Shown here in pieces: positions 17,432-25,339 of a stretch of 64,000 nt of DNA. Origin of the DNA: Bacillus inaquosorum KCTC 13429 (GTDB lineage Bacteria; Bacillota; Bacilli; Bacillales; Bacillaceae); assembly GCF_000332645.1 (NCBI RefSeq), contig NZ_AMXN01000006.1, positions 208,953 to 272,952 on the forward strand, given 5' to 3'. The notes beneath the pieces are model-generated. The model was given only the letters and a program-made list of their open reading frames with translations. It ran no database searches and was not told where the DNA came from. Every line of letters starts with the position of its first letter. Position 1 is the first letter of the stretch. A program made the translations under genes and the position numbers.

Positions 17432-17932
17432 TTTTTCCTCCTATAAAACTGCACAAAAAAATAGGAGTGCTTTTTGTTCGCTCTCCGTATCCTTTCTTGT
17501 GTAATCACTTTGCTTATCATACCAATTGAATTTCGAGTGGGTCTATAGCAACGTTGTTTCCTGTTTGCTAATAAATAAGGTGACAGAAAAAAAGTTGGAG
17601 CCAGGCTAAAGATCACACAGCAAACAAAGGGGTTCTTATGAAACAAGTAGTGACTATCCACAAACATAAATTCAGCTTAAGTGAAAAATTTCCACCTGAT
17701 TTTTTAAAAACTGTTGACATGAGAACATTCGTATTTTATTATTATCTCATATTCAAGATATTTTAATTCAAGATATTTAGTTTGGATTTCAGAATAAAAA
17801 CATGCAGGATTTAAAAAAGCGTGTTGCTGAATAATGTAGAGCAATCTCAATCATTGTCATTCTTTTGCATCATATGCAATCGATTTTTTATAAAATAATA
17901 TCTCGAATTCGAGATAAAAGGGGTGTTCATAA
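17432..17932. promoter_or_regulatory. mhqNOP control region with two MhqR-like sites
   Basis: A perfect 18-bp palindrome TATCTCGAATTCGAGATA lies at 17899-17916, just after TTGCAT (17865-17870) and TATAAA (17889-17894): this is the known MhqR operator type of mhqNOP. A second site, TATCTCATATTCAAGATA (17743-17760, 15 of 18 identical), overlaps a second promoter, TTGACA (17714-17719)-17 bp-TATTAT (17737-17742). A further half-site AATTCAAGATA follows at 17765-17775. Between the two sites I see only a 10-codon frame, so the upstream promoter either lengthens the mhqNOP transcript or makes a short RNA. Confidence 0.75.
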
Positions 17933-18553
17933 ATGGCTGAATTTTCACAGTTAGTTAATGAAAGAAGATCTGCAAGCAACTTCCTTCCAGATCATCCAAT
18001 CACGAAAGATGAACTCAATGAGATGTTTGAATTGGTTGCATTGGCTCCATCGGCTTTTAATTTACAGCATACCAAATATGTGACGGTACTTGACCCGGAT
18101 GTAAAAGAAAAGCTGAAGCAGGCCGCAAACGGACAATATAAGGTATTGAGCTCATCGGCAGTTCTTTTGGTATTAGGGGATAAGCAGGCATATCAGCAAG
18201 CGGCTGACATTTATGAAGGATTAAAGATGTTGGGGATATTAAATAAACAAGAGTATGATCACATGGTTCAAGACACAGTTTCGTTTTATGAAAACAGAGG
18301 AGAGCCATTTAAGAGAGACGAGGCGATAAGGAATGCTTCACTTTCTGCGATGATGTTTATGCTGAGCGCTAAGGAAAAAGGCTGGGACACCTGCCCTATG
18401 ATCGGCTTTGATGATGAAGCCGTGAAACAGATTTTGAATATAGATGACCAATTTGAGATTGTCATGATGATTACAATTGGGAAAGAAAAAACAGAGAGCA
18501 GAATGCCGCGCGGCTACCGGAAGCCTGTGAATGAGTTTGTTGAATATATGTAA
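17933..18553 (+). CDS. mhqN: Nitroreductase-family NAD(P)H oxidoreductase MhqN
   Basis: 206 residues, nitroreductase fold: NERRSASNFLPDHPITKDEL at the N-terminus, LAPSAFNLQHTKYV (FMN phosphate region) and KGWDTCPMIGF in the C-terminal half. It is predicted to reduce quinones or nitroaromatics with FMN. It is the first gene of the quinone-inducible mhqNOP operon, downstream of the MhqR palindrome, with AAAGGGG before the ATG. Confidence 0.88.
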   Translation: MAEFSQLVNERRSASNFLPDHPITKDELNEMFELVALAPSAFNLQHTKYVTVLDPDVKEKLKQAANGQYKVLSSSAVLLVLGDKQAYQQAADIYEGLKMLGILNKQEYDHMVQDTVSFYENRGEPFKRDEAIRNASLSAMMFMLSAKEKGWDTCPMIGFDDEAVKQILNIDDQFEIVMMITIGKEKTESRMPRGYRKPVNEFVEYM

Positions 18554-18580
18554 ATTGAACGTTTAAAGGAGCGGGTAAAA

Positions 18581-19519
18581 ATGGCTAAAAATACGATGGG
18601 AATACATCATATTACAGCAATTGTCGGTCACCCTCAAGAAAACACAGATTTCTACGCAGGAGTGCTGGGGCTTCGATTGGTCAAGCAAACGGTCAATTTT
18701 GATGACCCGGGTACGTATCATCTTTATTTTGGGAATGAAGGCGGAAAGCCTGGAACAATTATCACCTTCTTTCCGTGGGCAGGGGCTCGCAAAGGCATCA
18801 TTGGAGACGGTCAAGTAGGCGTGACCTCTTATGTCGTGCCGAAGGGGGCCATGGCATTTTGGGAAAAGAGACTTGAAAAGTTCAGCGTTCCATACACAAA
18901 AATCGAGCGTTTTGGAGAACAGTATATAGAATTTGATGATCCGCATGGCCTACATTTAGAAATCGTGGAAAGAGAAGAAGGAGAAGCCAATACTTGGACT
19001 TTCGGAGATGTAACACCTGAGGTTGCCATTAAAGGTTTTGGGGGTGCAACTTTGTTATCAGCACAGCCTGAAAAAACAGGTGAACTGCTAGAAAACATTA
19101 TGGGGCTGGAACGAGTCGGCAAGGAAGGAGACTTCGTTCGTTATCGCTCTGCCGGTGATATCGGAAATGTGATTGACCTTAAATTAACGCCTATTGGCCG
19201 CGGGCAAATGGGAGTCGGCACGGTGCATCACATTGCTTGGAGAGCTAGCGATGACCAAGATCAATTAGAATGGCAAAGATATATTGCTTCTCACGGATAT
19301 GGTGTGACTCCTGTTCGGGATAGAAACTACTTTAATGCGATTTACTTCAGAGAGCATGGGGAAATCCTGTTTGAAATTGCAACGGATCCACCGGGATTTG
19401 CCCATGATGAATCACAAGAAACAATGGGTGGAAAATTGATGCTGCCTGTGCAGTATGAACCGCATCGAACACAAATTGAACAAGGGCTGCTGCCGTTTGA
19501 AGTGAGAGAGTTAGATTGA
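18581..19519 (+). CDS. mhqO: Ring-cleaving dioxygenase MhqO (glyoxalase/VOC superfamily)
   Basis: 312 residues made of paired VOC domains. Candidate metal ligands are His in GIHHITAIVG (residues ~6-8), His in TVHHIAWRAS (~216) and Glu in ILFEIATDPPGF (~267), the 2-His-1-Glu set of extradiol dioxygenases. It is thought to cleave hydroquinone-type rings as part of methylhydroquinone resistance. It follows mhqN by 27 nt with AAAGGAG before its ATG. Confidence 0.88.
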   Translation: MAKNTMGIHHITAIVGHPQENTDFYAGVLGLRLVKQTVNFDDPGTYHLYFGNEGGKPGTIITFFPWAGARKGIIGDGQVGVTSYVVPKGAMAFWEKRLEKFSVPYTKIERFGEQYIEFDDPHGLHLEIVEREEGEANTWTFGDVTPEVAIKGFGGATLLSAQPEKTGELLENIMGLERVGKEGDFVRYRSAGDIGNVIDLKLTPIGRGQMGVGTVHHIAWRASDDQDQLEWQRYIASHGYGVTPVRDRNYFNAIYFREHGEILFEIATDPPGFAHDESQETMGGKLMLPVQYEPHRTQIEQGLLPFEVRELD

Positions 19520-19528
19520 TTTTAAATA

Positions 19529-19645
19529 ATGCTGACGCATGAAGAAAATAAAGAGGTATATATTCAACAGATGATTGCTAAGACGGTACTGGCGGCAAAG
19601 AATCAGACTGGTGCCTTTCAGCATATCATGTTACATCAAAAATAA
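19529..19645 (+). CDS. Possible 38-residue ORF between mhqO and mhqP
   Basis: An open frame begins MLTHEENKEVYIQQMIAKTV 9 nt after the mhqO stop and ends at the mhqP ribosome-binding site. It has no convincing ribosome-binding site of its own and no membrane segment. It could be a small peptide translated by readthrough from mhqO or a gene fragment. Confidence 0.25.
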   Translation: MLTHEENKEVYIQQMIAKTVLAAKNQTGAFQHIMLHQK

Positions 19646-19657
19646 GGAGAGATAAAA

Positions 19658-20047
19658 ATGGAAGATGCAGGACTGTTGCTTATTCGTATTATGATTGGTG
19701 TGGTGTTTCTGTTTTATGGATCACAAAAGTTATTCGGCTGGTTTGGCGGATACGGGATTAAAGGAACCGGACAATGGTTCGAGTCAATTGGGGTTAAACC
19801 AGGTAACGTCGCGGCCGCTTTATCAGGTCTTGGGGAATTAGTAAGCGGAATTCTATTTATTTTAGGTGTATTTCTCCCGCTTGGAGCTGCTATTATAACG
19901 ATCATTATGTTAGGTGCCATCGTAAAAGTCCATGGAGCGAAAGGATTTGCAAATGGCGCCGGCGGTTTTGAATATAACGCAGTGCTGATTGCAGTCTCCA
20001 TTGGGGTTGCACTCATCGGTTCAGGGGCTTACGCTTTGCATTTTTAA
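19658..20047 (+). CDS. mhqP: DoxX-family membrane protein MhqP
   Basis: 129 residues with four membrane helices. It starts [20 protein letters not shown] and contains the DoxX signature [21 protein letters not shown] and [17 protein letters not shown]. It is the last gene of mhqNOP and probably a membrane partner of quinone detoxification; the biochemical role is not established. ATAAGGAGAG precedes the ATG. Confidence 0.85.
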   Translation: MEDAGLLLIRIMIGVVFLFYGSQKLFGWFGGYGIKGTGQWFESIGVKPGNVAAALSGLGELVSGILFILGVFLPLGAAIITIIMLGAIVKVHGAKGFANGAGGFEYNAVLIAVSIGVALIGSGAYALHF

Positions 20048-20060
20048 TATACAATTATTT

Positions 20061-20097
20061 AAGAACAGTTACTGCTCGCCAGTAACTGTTCTTTTGT
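20061..20097 (+). terminator. Terminator of mhqNOP
   Basis: A perfect 14-bp stem AAGAACAGTTACTG / CAGTAACTGTTCTT with a 5-base loop, followed by TTG and more T. Confidence 0.88.
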
Positions 20098-20235
20098 TTT
20101 GAGATTTTTGAGCATAACTTGCGGGTACTCTGCAAAGCAAAAAAGCGGATATTATAAATATAAATGTGTATAGTGAATGATACGCGTATAATGAGCTTGG
20201 TCATGAAAGGCAGACCAATTTGAAGGGGGAATTTG

Positions 20236-20574
20236 ATGAAAGAGATGACAAAATTACATTCATTGGATTCTATAGAGAATTTTATCAAACAGCACCAATT
20301 CAGTTTTCTCTACATTTCAAGGCCCGGCTGTACAGTATGTCATGCTGTTCTGCCGCAGCTCAGAATATTATTGGAGCAGTTTCCAAACATCAAATTGGGG
20401 TATATCAATGCTGACGATGTAGAGGAGGTTGCCGGCAGATTTTCAGTCTTCACTGTCCCTGTGCTTCTTTTGTTCATTGATGGGACTGAGTTTCTGAGAG
20501 AAGCCCGTTTTGTTCATTTTGAACAGCTCGAAGAAAGGCTGAAAAGGGTTTATCAGTTATATCAAGATGAATAA
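20236..20574 (+). CDS. ydfQ: Thioredoxin-like protein YdfQ
   Basis: 112 residues with a thioredoxin fold. The redox motif is CTVC in SRPGCTVCHAVLPQL (residues ~32-36), followed by the cis-Pro region FTVPVLLLFIDG. It lacks a signal peptide, so it acts in the cytoplasm. I chose the ATG at 20236, 5 nt after AAGGGGGA, over the TTG one codon earlier. It is transcribed alone, ending at a terminator. Confidence 0.8.
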   Translation: MKEMTKLHSLDSIENFIKQHQFSFLYISRPGCTVCHAVLPQLRILLEQFPNIKLGYINADDVEEVAGRFSVFTVPVLLLFIDGTEFLREARFVHFEQLEERLKRVYQLYQDE

Positions 20575-20595
20575 AGTGTTTATACCTTTCAAATA

Positions 20596-20624
20596 AAAAG
20601 CCCCCTTTTAAGGGGCTTTTTATC
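20596..20624. terminator. Convergent terminator after ydfQ
   Basis: Stem AAAAGCCCC / GGGGCTTTT with T/A runs on both sides, suitable for both convergent genes. Confidence 0.85.
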
Positions 20625-20641
20625 ATAGAAAGGGGAAAGCG

Positions 20642-22027
20642 TCATGCCGTCCCCCATGCTTGTTTTAAAAGCTGGACGCCATGTGTTATGTCATCAAAGC
20701 CAAGATGTCCGAAACCCAATTTAATCAGCGGATGATCAGAAGCGTTGTTTACAAAATAGAGCGCGGTAGGATAGACTTTTACTCCGTATTCTAAAGCACG
20801 CTGAATCAGCGATTCTTCTGAACAATTCTCATGAACCTTCACTAATATGTATAACCCGGACTGTTCACCTATTACGGATACATGATGTCCGAACTGATGC
20901 TTCACACTTGCAGCCAAGTGCTGCATTTTGCGTTTGTAGACAACGCGCATTCGTTTGATATGACGGGTCCATTCTCCTTCTTTCATAAATTCTGCCATGG
21001 TGAGCTGGCTCAGCAAAGAAGCGGTGCTTTCGAATTGATGAAATCGATGCTGATAGCGCTGTAAAATGGGCTCCGGCAGCACCATATAGCAGAGGCGAAT
21101 GCCTGGGAGAAAAGATTTTGAGAAATTCCCCAGATAAATGACTCTTTGTGAATGAATAGAGGCCAGTGCAGGGAAGGGCTGCTGTGTGTAACGAAATTCA
21201 CTGTCATAATCATCTTCAAGAATATACCCGTCTTTTTTAGCCGCCCAATGAATCAGTGCTTGCCGCTCCTGAATAGACATGCTTACCCCATAAGGGCTGT
21301 GGTGAGAGGGTGTTACATAGATTAATCTTTCATTCATTTGATGTAATGCTGAAAAATCGGCGCCTGTCTCATAAACAGGCAGCGTTTCGAGAGTAAAACC
21401 TTGCAGCTGAAAAGCTTCTCGTGCCCCAACATATCCAGGATCCTCTACGATGATGCCGGAAAAATCATCTTTTAAAACCTGTCCAAGATAAATAAGCATT
21501 TGCTGTGTGCTGCTGCCAATCATAATCGAATTTGCATCTGCTTTTACGCCTCGCGATTCTAATAGATAAGCCGCAATTTGTTCACGCAGGCATTTTTCTC
21601 CGAATGCTTCACCGTATAGGTAGCTCTTCTCTGATGCCAGCATTTGATTCGACTGCCTTCTCCATATTTTAAGCGGGAAATGTGTTTGGTCTACAGCCCC
21701 GGGGCGAAAATCAATGAGAATTTGCGGCGCTGTATCTGTTTGCTTGTTTTGAGAAGATGTCTCTTTCCCCTGAAATAAAAGAGGCTCGATTTCATTCGCA
21801 AAATAGCCTTTTCTTCTTTCTCCACGAATGTAGCCTTCTGCTATCAGCTGATCATAAGCCATCAAAGTTGTATTGCGGCTCACCTGCAAGGAATGAGCGA
21901 GCTCCCGAATAGAGGGTAATTGTTCATTCGCCCGTATATGCCCTTGTTCAATTAATGATTTAAACTGCTCGTAAACTTGTTTGTATTTAGGGCCCTCATG
22001 ATGAAAAGCAAAAATCATATTTTTCAC
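20642..22027 (-). CDS. MocR-type regulator divergent from a PaiB-like gene
   Basis: About 461 residues: a GntR winged helix (QLPSIRELAHSLQVSRNTTL, ~35-55) joined to a fold-type I aminotransferase domain with YVTPSHHSPYG, LEDDYDSEFRY and the PLP-lysine motif LGNFSKSFLPGIRLCYM. The start is uncertain: GTG at 22027 sits 7 nt after GAGGTGA, while an ATG at 22045 has that site inside its own coding region. It probably controls the divergent FMN-binding gene. I do not recall this pair at this place in strain 168. Confidence 0.78.
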   Translation of the reverse strand: MKNMIFAFHHEGPKYKQVYEQFKSLIEQGHIRANEQLPSIRELAHSLQVSRNTTLMAYDQLIAEGYIRGERRKGYFANEIEPLLFQGKETSSQNKQTDTAPQILIDFRPGAVDQTHFPLKIWRRQSNQMLASEKSYLYGEAFGEKCLREQIAAYLLESRGVKADANSIMIGSSTQQMLIYLGQVLKDDFSGIIVEDPGYVGAREAFQLQGFTLETLPVYETGADFSALHQMNERLIYVTPSHHSPYGVSMSIQERQALIHWAAKKDGYILEDDYDSEFRYTQQPFPALASIHSQRVIYLGNFSKSFLPGIRLCYMVLPEPILQRYQHRFHQFESTASLLSQLTMAEFMKEGEWTRHIKRMRVVYKRKMQHLAASVKHQFGHHVSVIGEQSGLYILVKVHENCSEESLIQRALEYGVKVYPTALYFVNNASDHPLIKLGFGHLGFDDITHGVQLLKQAWGTA

Positions 22028-22172
22028 TGCTTTCACCTCTGACATGCATATTTGTTTAAAACTGTACCTTTGAAAATGTCAGTTAGTATCATATTATACC
22101 TTATAAATAACTGATCATGGAGACAGTTTCCTGTTCGACAGTGATCGGCTTAATCAGAAGGGAGATTGGTTT

Positions 22173-22808
22173 ATGTTTATTCCTGCCCCATTTAAACTTA
22201 ACGAATCAGACGCTTATGATGTCATCCGGGAAAATGGTTTTGCGACGTTGTTCTCGATGCATGAAGGCATGCCGTTTGCAACCCATTTGCCGTTGCTGAT
22301 AAGTGATGACAAAGCCTGCTTATACGGTCATTTTGCTTTGCAGAATCCTCAATGGAAGGACATCGTCGGCCAATCCGTTTTGGCTGTTTTTCATGGTCCC
22401 CATTGCTATATCTCGCCATCGTGGTATGAGACGAATAAAGCCGTCCCGACATGGAATTACGTTACGGTCCACGTTTATGGAGAAGTGGAGCTTTTAGAGG
22501 ATGAAAAAGAATTAGCAGACTCTATGAAAGACTTGGTATTGAAGTATGAAAGCCCGGATAGCTCATACAAACTAGAAGATGTCGATCCTGCATTTTTGGC
22601 GGGCATGAACAAAGGAGTGAAAGGGTTCAAAATCAATATCAGCAAAATAGAGGGGAAAGCGAAGCTGAGTCAAAATCATTCACTGCTACGGCAAACGTTA
22701 GTGATGAATCAGCTTAATCAGATCCCGCATACCGGCGAACAGAAAATCTCCGGTTTGATGAAGGAAAATATCAATAAAAAAGAGAGAGAAGGCGTCTCAG
22801 GCAAATAG
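22173..22808 (+). CDS. PaiB-like FMN-binding negative regulator/oxidoreductase
   Basis: 211 residues beginning [20 protein letters not shown]. Family hallmarks are [30 protein letters not shown] with the conserved VHVYG after it, and the C-terminal [14 protein letters not shown]. PaiB proteins are split-barrel FMN-binding proteins linked to control of sporulation and protease genes, though their chemistry is not settled. GAAGGGAG precedes the ATG. Divergence from a MocR gene suggests PLP-sensitive control. Confidence 0.78.
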   Translation: MFIPAPFKLNESDAYDVIRENGFATLFSMHEGMPFATHLPLLISDDKACLYGHFALQNPQWKDIVGQSVLAVFHGPHCYISPSWYETNKAVPTWNYVTVHVYGEVELLEDEKELADSMKDLVLKYESPDSSYKLEDVDPAFLAGMNKGVKGFKINISKIEGKAKLSQNHSLLRQTLVMNQLNQIPHTGEQKISGLMKENINKKEREGVSGK

Positions 22809-22816
22809 CCTGTTAA

Positions 22817-23002
22817 GACAATTTAAAAGATTATATCGGTCATGAACTTTTCAATAAAAAGGAGCTATCTGAAATTGGGCTGGAGCGAATGGATCAATAT
22901 TTTCTGTATCATAGCATGAGGATCAATCATGGGATATCAATGATTGACCCACTAGCATATCAGTATTCCTCACTTCATCATAATGCAGTGCAAAACCCCT
23001 GA
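22817..23002 (+). pseudogene. Open 61-codon remnant without a start, family unknown
   Basis: Directly after an in-frame stop (22814-22816) the frame stays open for 61 codons, reading DYIGHELFNKKELSEIGLER and then MDQYFLYHSMRINHGIS before a stop at 23000. It has no start codon or ribosome-binding site at its beginning. The amphipathic, gene-like composition suggests the 3' end of a lost gene. I cannot name the family. Confidence 0.35.
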
Positions 23003-23040
23003 ATAAAGGAAGTTGGCAAACACGATCAGTTTGAAATTCA

Positions 23041-23098
23041 TTGACATAAAAGCCAACGGCATGAAATAATACTCACAAGTAACATTACTTGTGAGTAT
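23041..23098 (+). promoter_or_regulatory. Promoter and 30-bp palindrome before the TetR-DoxX pair
   Basis: TTGACA (23041-23046) and AATAAT (23065-23070) are followed by 14-bp arms ATACTCACAAGTAA (23069-23082) and TTACTTGTGAGTAT (23085-23098) around a 2-bp centre. The perfect palindrome covers the start of transcription and is a strong candidate autoregulatory TetR operator. Confidence 0.7.
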
Positions 23099-23121
23099 CT
23101 TTTTGTAGGGGATGATCCTAA

Positions 23122-23721
23122 TTGAGAAGCAAAAAAGGACGTAAAGGGGAAGAAAGCCGGAAACGATTACTCAAAGCTGCTGCTAATGAATTTTCGATTC
23201 GGGGATTCCATGAGACGAAGGTAAGTGAAATTGTGAAAAGAGCCGGACTGACGCAGCCTTCTTTTTATCTGTACTTTCAAAGCAAAGAAGCCATTTTTGA
23301 GGAGATAATCACTGATTTTCACTCTCGTGTAAGAAAGCTGACAGCGTCACTTCTTCTGGAAAACGGATTAAATACGAATGATGTATCAAAGCGGGTGCTG
23401 TCTGCTGTGGAAACTGTTTTTCAATTTCTGGCTGAGGACAAGGATTTAACCAAGATCGGCTTTTTTCTTAACCCAGAAGCGAAACAAATGAAAAAAGACT
23501 TGGCGATGGGTTTGAAAGAGAACTTAGAAGCAGAACAGCGGCTTGGTTATTTTCGTTCTGACCTGGATATGGAAACGGTCGCTGAGTGTTTGATCGGCAT
23601 GATCGAACATTTAACCGATTCATTTTTGTTAACCGGAATCAAAGATCCGGCAAGCCTCGCAGCACAGGTTGTGAATCTTTTAGTATACGGGATGCTTCCG
23701 AAAGGGAGTGACGTAAGATGA
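23122..23721 (+). CDS. TetR-family repressor
   Basis: 199 residues. The N-terminal TetR helix-turn-helix is RLLKAAANEFSIRGFHETKV, then TQPSFYLYFQSKEAIFEEI. The helical C-terminal ligand-binding domain covers ~70-190. TTG at 23122 is the likeliest start, 9 nt after AGGGGA. The DoxX gene overlaps its stop by 4 nt, so the two are translationally coupled, and a large palindrome upstream points to autoregulation. The likely inducer is an electrophile or other toxic compound, by analogy with other DoxX operons. Confidence 0.8.
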   Translation: MRSKKGRKGEESRKRLLKAAANEFSIRGFHETKVSEIVKRAGLTQPSFYLYFQSKEAIFEEIITDFHSRVRKLTASLLLENGLNTNDVSKRVLSAVETVFQFLAEDKDLTKIGFFLNPEAKQMKKDLAMGLKENLEAEQRLGYFRSDLDMETVAECLIGMIEHLTDSFLLTGIKDPASLAAQVVNLLVYGMLPKGSDVR

Positions 23722-24062
23722 TATCTATTATTATGAAGGCCAGTTTGGCAGCTTTTATGCTCGCGGGAGGCATCATAAAGGTGTTCCGCGCTCCCTTTCA
23801 AGTTGAGCATTGGCGGCATTATCAATATCCATTATGGTTTCTGACTGTTACTGGCATTCTTGAAATAGCCGGGGCACTTGCTATGACAGCGGGAATTTGG
23901 AATCGGTATGCAGCGTTTGGGGCAGGTGTGTTGTTTGTCGTTCTCATGGCGGGAGCAGTTCATGCACACGTTTTTCGAGCACGCCAATCGGTCCTCATGA
24001 CGATCCCTGCGATGATCTGTTTGATTGTTTCTATCATTATAATCATTTGGGAGTCCACGTAA
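23718..24062 (+). CDS. DoxX-like four-helix membrane protein
   Basis: 114 residues with four membrane helices. It opens MISIIMKASLAAFMLAGGII and has a conserved WFLTVTGILEIAGALAMTAG segment of the DoxX_2 type. It overlaps the TetR gene (ATGA), which implies a shared operon and control. The function of such short DoxX proteins is not known; related proteins help cells survive quinone or oxidative stress. Confidence 0.75.
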   Translation: MISIIMKASLAAFMLAGGIIKVFRAPFQVEHWRHYQYPLWFLTVTGILEIAGALAMTAGIWNRYAAFGAGVLFVVLMAGAVHAHVFRARQSVLMTIPAMICLIVSIIIIIWEST

Positions 24063-24167
24063 GCTATTTACTTAACAAACCAATTTGCAGGAGATCTCCT
24101 CCTCTTATCGAATAATAGAAACAGGTATAAACCGAATAATAGAAATAGATCTTCATTTGTACGTTAT

Positions 24168-24193
24168 TCGTCCGGCACCGGCTGGACTTTTTT
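24168..24193 (+). terminator. Terminator after the TetR-DoxX pair
   Basis: GTCCGGC-ACC-GGCTGGAC hairpin (one mismatch) followed by seven T; it lies just before the ribosome-binding site of the acetyltransferase gene. Confidence 0.6.
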
Positions 24194-24213
24194 TCATAAA
24201 GGAGGAATGCAGG

Positions 24214-24687
24214 ATGGCGTTAACTTTGGAAGACATGAGTATGGAGGAGTTCGAAGCATTTCGCGGGATGTCCGTGCAAAATTATGCGAAACAAAACATA
24301 CAATCGGGAACTTGGACGGAAAAAGAGGCGCTTGAGAAATCGGAGCAGGCATATGAGAACTTGATTCCGAATGGACGAAACAGCAGCAATCATTTCTTTT
24401 GGAACATCACAAATGAACAAGGGGAAAGGATGGGCTGGCTCTGGCTGTATGCTGATCCGCTTCATCCGCAAAAGGAAGCGTTTATCTATTCCTTTGGATT
24501 GTATGAAGCCTTTCGCGGTAAAGGGCTGGCTCAATTGGCGCTTCAAAGTCTGGATGAAAGAGCAAGAGAGCTTGGTGCGGAAAGACTTGCTCTCCATGTG
24601 TTTGCGCATAACGAGACAGCCGTCTATCTTTATCAGAAGATGGGATATGCCATGACCAATATACGTATGCGGAAACAGCTGTGCTGA
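24214..24687 (+). CDS. GNAT-family N-acetyltransferase
   Basis: 157 residues from the ATG at 24214, which has AAAGGAGG 8 nt upstream; the longer open frame crosses the terminator and is unlikely. The acetyl-CoA site motif is EAFRGKGLAQLALQSLDERA (~100-119), followed by LALHVFAHNETAVYLYQKMG, the classic GNAT C-terminal motif. The substrate is unknown. It stands between a terminator and a decayed HIT gene. Confidence 0.78.
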   Translation: MALTLEDMSMEEFEAFRGMSVQNYAKQNIQSGTWTEKEALEKSEQAYENLIPNGRNSSNHFFWNITNEQGERMGWLWLYADPLHPQKEAFIYSFGLYEAFRGKGLAQLALQSLDERARELGAERLALHVFAHNETAVYLYQKMGYAMTNIRMRKQLC

Positions 24688-24697
24688 TAATAGCTGC

Positions 24698-25008
24698 TTA
24701 CTTAAGCGGTTTCCCAAACACAATATGCCAATGTAAATGTGGTAAGCCCCTAAGTTGGTGATCACACGGCATGCGCCCTTTTCTTCCATCACCATGGAAG
24801 CGACTTTTGATTCGCACCCATTAATTCAAGAAGCAAGTCATGATCGTGCTCTTCCAGGGTGATCATGAGGAGATATGTTTCTTCGGGACAATATGGACTG
24901 GATAAAAAGGGTTTGTATGATAGTAAGCCAATACGTTATCTGCCTCTAATACCTTATTTGCTTTGTTTTGCCGCTAAATACTTCATCACAGTAAAAGCCT
25001 TCAGTCAT
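24698..25008 (-). pseudogene. Frameshifted HIT-family (histidine triad) protein
   Basis: The minus strand holds an almost complete HIT protein broken by at least three frameshifts. In order: a start MTEGFYCDEVFSGKTKQ (ATG at 25008), then KVLEADNVLAYYHTNPFYP with VHIVPKKHIS, then ITLEEHDHDLLLELMGANQ, then KVASMVMEEKGACRVITNLG, and finally the histidine triad PHLHWHIVFGKPLK ending in TAA at 24698. Each piece is in a different frame from the previous one. An intact gene would encode a nucleotide hydrolase or transferase of about 105 residues. Confidence 0.8.
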
Positions 25009-25179
25009 ATGATCCACCCTCACTCTTTTCTTCATTACCTCCCTTCTATATATGAGAAGTTTCCATTTGAACGATCGGGGCCGTACACCCTTGGTATGTT
25101 TTTGCCCCTGAACCCTTAGTCATTGCAGGCTTGATCGACGGCTAAAGGAGAGGTCTGCTTTAAACACAGCAAAAAAAGA

Positions 25180-25311
25180 TTGACCTTAAATAATGTAAGG
25201 GGTTACAATTGAAACCAATTAGGAAAGACTTTCCCTATATTGAATGTATTTTATAAATATTTTTAGGGGTTATTTTTTATCATTTAATGATATTGAAGAG
25301 AAAGACTTTCC
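25180..25311 (+). promoter_or_regulatory. Promoter and repeated palindrome before the polyol cluster
   Basis: TTGACC (25180-25185) and TACAAT (25204-25209) form a promoter with an 18-bp spacer. Downstream the palindrome GAAAGACTTTC occurs twice, at 25223-25233 and 25300-25310, inside a 20-bp near-repeat. The copies are 77 bp apart and precede the dehydrogenase start, a layout compatible with DNA looping by the LacI-type regulator of the cluster. Confidence 0.5.
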
Positions 25312-25339
25312 TTATTTTCGCAGAATGGGAGTGGTACTG

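Noticed and set aside
24220..24795. Minus-strand 191-codon frame over the acetyltransferase
   Set aside because: It is antisense to a well-supported GNAT gene; only its first part coincides with one frame of the HIT pseudogene.
24859..25119. Plus-strand 86-codon frame
   Set aside because: Antisense to the HIT pseudogene, with no ribosome-binding site and no recognisable domain.
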